This document shows positions 15,380 to 17,980 of a stretch of DNA of 17,980 nt, in pieces. Made by a program: the position numbers and the translations under genes. Origin of the DNA: Ktedonobacter sp. 13_1_20CM_4_53_11 (GTDB lineage: Bacteria; Chloroflexota; Ktedonobacteria; Ktedonobacterales; Ktedonobacteraceae). The DNA is taken from positions 1 to 17,980 of the forward strand of contig MNIY01000011.1 of NCBI GenBank assembly GCA_001919995.1, given 5' to 3'. The notes below the pieces were generated by a model. The model saw only the letters and a list, made by a program, of their open reading frames with translations, made no database searches and was not told where the DNA came from. Every line of letters begins with the position of its first letter. Within the stretch, counting starts at the first letter, position 1.

Positions 15380-16876
15380 TTATTGAGCTTCGTGAATCCT
15401 GGCAAGCTCAGCCTGTATACTCCCCCACAAGTCTCGTACATCCTGCTCTGTCGTGCGCAAATTCCCAACTGCAATACGGATGGTAAATATACCATGCAAC
15501 TTGGTGTGCGAAAGGAAGAAGCGTCCGGCGGCATTGATATTGTTCATGATACGCTCGTTCAAAGCTTCTAGCAATGCTTCATCATCCAATCCCTTTGAAT
15601 GTGCTCGGAAACAGACGGTACTGAACAGCGTTGGAGCCATCAGTTCAAAGTTGGGGGATTCACTAACCCACTGTGCGACAAGTTGCCCCAGGCGAATGTG
15701 TTCGTGAATACGAGCGGCCAGTCCCTCTTGCCCAAAATAGCGCATAACCATCCAGAGCTTGAGCGAACGGAAACGCCGTCCCAATGAAGTGCCATAGTCC
15801 ATCAGATTGGGAACTGCATCATCCGCACTCTCAGTGTTACGCAAATATTCTGGTATAAGGCTAAAGGCAGCTTTCACGACATCGGGCTTTCGAGTGTAGA
15901 AAACACTGCAATCAATGGGGGTAAAGAGCCACTTATGCGGATTCACGATCAAGGTATCAGCACGTTCGCAACCATCCAGCACCCAGCGCATCGTCGGGTC
16001 GACAGCCGCGGAACCTCCATAGGCGCCATCAACATGCAGCCAGAGACCGTAACGCTCGCAGATCTCGGCGATCTGCGCTACCGGGTCGATGCTGGTGGTC
16101 GAGGTTGTCCCAACGGTCGCCACTACGGCAAAGGGCTGCCAGCCGTCTGCAAGGTCTTGCTCGATAGCTTGTTCAAGTTGAGCTACATCCATGCGAAATG
16201 AACTGTCCACACCAATTTTATACAGCCCCTCCTGGCCAACACCCAGCACAATACCGGCCTTTTCGACAGAAGAATGGGCTTCTTGCGAGGCATAGTAGCG
16301 CAAGCGCGGTACTTCGGGCCGGCCAGACATGCCCTGCTGGCGAATATGCAGACCTGGAATAGCTTCACGTGCCGCTGCGAGGGCATACATCGTTCCCGAT
16401 GAAGCTGTATCATTGATGACACCGAAAAGGGGAGAGGGCAAACCAAGCATCTGTCGCAACCAGTCGAGCGTGACCTGTTCCAGTTCGGTCGCAGCCGGTG
16501 ATGTACGCCAGAGCATGGCATTGACATTCAGGACACCAGAGAGCATTTCACCAAGTATACCAGGGCCAGAACCTGTGATGCCGAAATAAGCTAAAAAACC
16601 AGGTGAATTCCAGTGCGTAATCCCTGGCATGATTATGCGATCAACATCAGCAAGGATATCTTCCATAGCTTCCGGCTGCTTTGAGGGCTGTGTGGGCAAT
16701 GAAAGCTGAATATCACCTGGAGCGGTCCGCGCCAGCACAGGATAGGAACCTACATTCGACAGGTAGTCTGCCATCCAATCCACGACCTCGTGTCCATAGT
16801 GACGAAATGCCTCTGTATCCATATCGCCAGTCGCCTTCGGTTTTTGGGCCTTATCAAGCGCTTTGCGTTCTTCCAT
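15380..16876 (-). CDS. Group II PLP-dependent amino acid decarboxylase
   Basis: Resembles aromatic-L-amino-acid/glutamate-type decarboxylases (DDC family), which release CO2 to give an amine. In numbering from an upstream in-frame ATG at 16912: LTLDWLRQMLGLP (148-159), TSPAATELEQ (137-146), His213 in SQEAHSSVEKAG, Asp295 in HVDGAYGG (usually HVDAAWAG), and PLP Lys327 in NPHKWLFTPIDC. I prefer the ATG at 16876 (residue 13, giving 498 residues): GAGAGG lies 9 nt upstream, while the 16912 ATG overlaps a terminator hairpin. The N-terminal YGHEVVDWMADYL is the typical dimer-forming opening, and the C-terminus is complete. It lies 59 nt before the cysteine desulfurase gene. The substrate cannot be read from sequence: tyrosine, tryptophan or phenylalanine are likely, with cysteine-sulfinate or aspartate possible. 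Confidence 0.9.
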   Translation of the reverse strand: MEERKALDKAQKPKATGDMDTEAFRHYGHEVVDWMADYLSNVGSYPVLARTAPGDIQLSLPTQPSKQPEAMEDILADVDRIIMPGITHWNSPGFLAYFGITGSGPGILGEMLSGVLNVNAMLWRTSPAATELEQVTLDWLRQMLGLPSPLFGVINDTASSGTMYALAAAREAIPGLHIRQQGMSGRPEVPRLRYYASQEAHSSVEKAGIVLGVGQEGLYKIGVDSSFRMDVAQLEQAIEQDLADGWQPFAVVATVGTTSTTSIDPVAQIAEICERYGLWLHVDGAYGGSAAVDPTMRWVLDGCERADTLIVNPHKWLFTPIDCSVFYTRKPDVVKAAFSLIPEYLRNTESADDAVPNLMDYGTSLGRRFRSLKLWMVMRYFGQEGLAARIHEHIRLGQLVAQWVSESPNFELMAPTLFSTVCFRAHSKGLDDEALLEALNERIMNNINAAGRFFLSHTKLHGIFTIRIAVGNLRTTEQDVRDLWGSIQAELARIHEAQ

Positions 16877-16904
16877 AGTAAGTAACCTCTCGACTAAAGA
16901 ATAA

Positions 16905-16949
16905 GCCCCCATCGGAATGGGGGCAGAGCACCTCCATGAGGATGGAGGT
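16905..16949 (-). terminator. Tandem hairpins, likely terminator after the glutaredoxin-like gene
   Basis: Two perfect 8-bp stem-loops stand 5 nt apart. Read on the minus strand the first is ACCTCCAT/ATGGAGGT with a 4-nt loop (16949-16930), and the second is GCCCCCAT/ATGGGGGC with loop TCCG (16924-16905), followed by TTATTCTTT. The second fits an intrinsic terminator that ends the glutaredoxin transcript. On the plus strand the first hairpin is followed by ATTATATTCTCTTT, so the pair could also stop opposing transcription. It overlaps the furthest possible start of the decarboxylase gene, which supports the 16876 start. Confidence 0.75.
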
Positions 16950-16972
16950 ATTATATTCTCTTTCAGAGATTT

Positions 16973-17242
16973 CTACGAGAACTTCGCGGCAAGTTCCCTT
17001 GGTCCTGGTTCGACCAGAATAGAACCATCTGGAAAGACAATGGTTGGGACGCTTTGCATGCCGCCGTTCACACGAACAACGTATTCAGCCGCGCTTTCGT
17101 CCTCCTCAATATTGATAAATTCATAGGGTATGCCATGCGCATCAAACCAGCGTCTCGCCATACGACAATCACCGCACCACTTTGTGGCATACATCTTAAT
17201 TACTTCGTGTTTCTCTGAGGGGGGTAATAGGGTATCTTGCAC
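16973..17242 (-). CDS. Glutaredoxin/mycoredoxin-like thiol-disulfide protein
   Basis: An 89-residue thioredoxin-fold protein. After a short lead, VIKMYATKWCGDC (14-26) gives strand 1 and the redox pair Cys23-Cys26; SVPTIVF (64-70) holds the cis-proline Pro66; the C-terminus ends in a helix (PRELAAKF). The CGDC centre resembles mycoredoxin and other actinobacterial/chloroflexal small glutaredoxins (WCGxC) more than the classical CPYC. It probably reduces protein disulfides or mixed disulfides with a low-molecular-weight thiol, but the thiol cannot be inferred. The start is GTG at 17242 with GAAGGAG 6 nt upstream; ATG at residue 17 would remove strand 1. It is followed by a hairpin terminator and lies 103 nt after the reductase gene. 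Confidence 0.88.
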   Translation of the reverse strand: MQDTLLPPSEKHEVIKMYATKWCGDCRMARRWFDAHGIPYEFINIEEDESAAEYVVRVNGGMQSVPTIVFPDGSILVEPGPRELAAKFS

Positions 17243-17345
17243 AAATAGCTCCTTCGATTTTTGAGGCTGAGATAGCTTATTTTCTACTTATTGGAACACG
17301 TGGTAATGCCTGAATATTCCAGCCTGCTTGAGCCGAGTGGGATTT

Positions 17346-17980
17346 TCACCTCTCCACCATCTGCACCGCAGGCGTATTGATACGCTCTAACATCATATCG
17401 AGAAACTTTTTCCCGCTGCTGGCGATAAGCCCTGGATTACGAGCGAGGACGCCCATTACCAGGCCCGTACTAAAGTCTCCCCGTAACGCCTGAGCCATTT
17501 GTGAAGGCGTGAGACGCTTCATCAAGTCAAGCGCATCATCCCATTTTTCGTCGCTATAGTTCGCGATACGCTTATTAATCATGTAAGAAATATCCATGTC
17601 ACGGCCAAAGCGCGCGCGCCATTGCTTATCGAAACGCCCCAAAAAGGCTGCTGAGGTATTCCCAGCTTTGACCGCTTCAGCAGCAACGCTCCCGGCCATT
17701 TGACCGGAGTAAATGGCAAAGCGAATCCCTTCTCCTACTAACGTTGAACCATGACCTCCTGCATCGCCAGCCAGCAGCAGACCATCACGGGAGAAACGCT
17801 CAAGGGGACCCTCAGAGGGAAAAAGTCCTGTATGAAATTCAATCGGGCTGGCATCTTTGAACTTCTCAGTCAACTGTGGAACATCTCGTATAATACTATC
17901 CAGGTAAATACGCGCGTCATCATCGCAATCGGGATGAATAACACCCACGCCGAGACGAACGTGCCCATCACCGTGCGGAA
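17346..17980 (-). CDS. Geranylgeranyl reductase-family FAD-dependent oxidoreductase, C-terminal part
   Basis: Partial: the frame is open to the window's right edge, so only about 211 C-terminal codons are visible and the FAD GxGxxG region is missing. GLLLAGDAGGHGSTLVGEGI (about 105 codons in) is the second FAD-contacting motif of the geranylgeranyl reductase/FixC/digeranylgeranylglycerophospholipid reductase group; upstream, DGHVRLGVGVIHPD fits the strand before the substrate cavity. The C-terminus (RARFGRDMDISYMINKRI and on) is the helical tail typical of the family. Such enzymes hydrogenate isoprenoid chains of quinones, chlorophylls or lipids. An in-frame GTG at 17948 is not the true start, since the family motifs continue before it. 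Its substrate is unknown, and no isoprenoid gene is next to it. Confidence 0.85.
   Translation of the reverse strand, partial: PHGDGHVRLGVGVIHPDCDDDARIYLDSIIRDVPQLTEKFKDASPIEFHTGLFPSEGPLERFSRDGLLLAGDAGGHGSTLVGEGIRFAIYSGQMAGSVAAEAVKAGNTSAAFLGRFDKQWRARFGRDMDISYMINKRIANYSDEKWDDALDLMKRLTPSQMAQALRGDFSTGLVMGVLARNPGLIASSGKKFLDMMLERINTPAVQMVER

Noticed and set aside
16877..16912. Upstream ATG for the decarboxylase at 16912
   Set aside because: It falls inside the terminator hairpin and has no ribosome site at proper distance; the ATG at 16876 has GAGAGG 9 nt upstream.
17243..17345. Promoter for the glutaredoxin-like gene in the 103-nt spacer
   Set aside because: AT-rich pieces occur, but no -35/-10 pair with acceptable spacing could be found by eye.
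1..17980. Mobile elements, CRISPR arrays, tRNA or rRNA genes
   Set aside because: No transposase or integrase reading frames, regularly spaced repeats, cloverleaf or rRNA signatures were recognised on either strand.

Overview
The window is a stretch of bacterial chromosome of roughly even base composition in which every supported gene lies on the minus strand, so transcription runs from position 17980 down to 1. Tight gene packing, clear AGGAGG-type ribosome sites, some TTG and GTG starts, a T-box leader and a lipoprotein signal suggest a monoderm-type soil bacterium. Protein style makes Chloroflexota (Ktedonobacteria-like) my best guess, but this is inference and was not tested by a search. 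I see no tRNA, rRNA, CRISPR array, insertion sequence or phage gene.

Right part (17980-10393): the 3' end of a geranylgeranyl-reductase-type flavoprotein, a small CGDC glutaredoxin-like protein, then a strong hairpin terminator. Next comes a run of nitrogen-metabolism enzymes: a group II PLP decarboxylase, a NifS/IscS-type cysteine desulfurase, a class V aminotransferase/kynureninase-like protein that appears to lack about 50 residues of its cofactor-binding N-terminal part, a membrane-linked zinc-ribbon protein, an ornithine cyclodeaminase/mu-crystallin family protein, and a lipoprotein-type beta-propeller with six Asp-box repeats and a C-terminal membrane helix. The pathway served by this run is unknown.

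Middle (10387-9947): a well-formed sigma-70-type promoter, then a leader of about 400 nt that folds as a complete T-box riboswitch: Stem I with AGTA/GAA specifier loop, AG bulge, apical loop, antiterminator with a TGGT bulge, and a competing terminator. The specifier triplet reads CGC, an arginine codon, matching the first gene, argC.

Left part (9946-1): argC-argB followed by a histidine block with overlapping or nearly touching genes: HisRS-family protein, hisG (long form), an 826-residue HAD-phosphatase/kinase-fold fusion, hisH, hisA, hisF, and hisI running off the window edge. From argB onward genes overlap by 4-10 nt or are 4 nt apart, so one arginine-sensing leader probably controls part of both arginine and histidine synthesis. 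hisB, hisC, hisD and a standard hisE are absent here. The HAD domain of the fusion is a candidate for the missing histidinol-phosphatase step, and the C-terminal extension of HisI, with MazG-like acidic motifs, is a candidate for the missing HisE step. Both are hypotheses.
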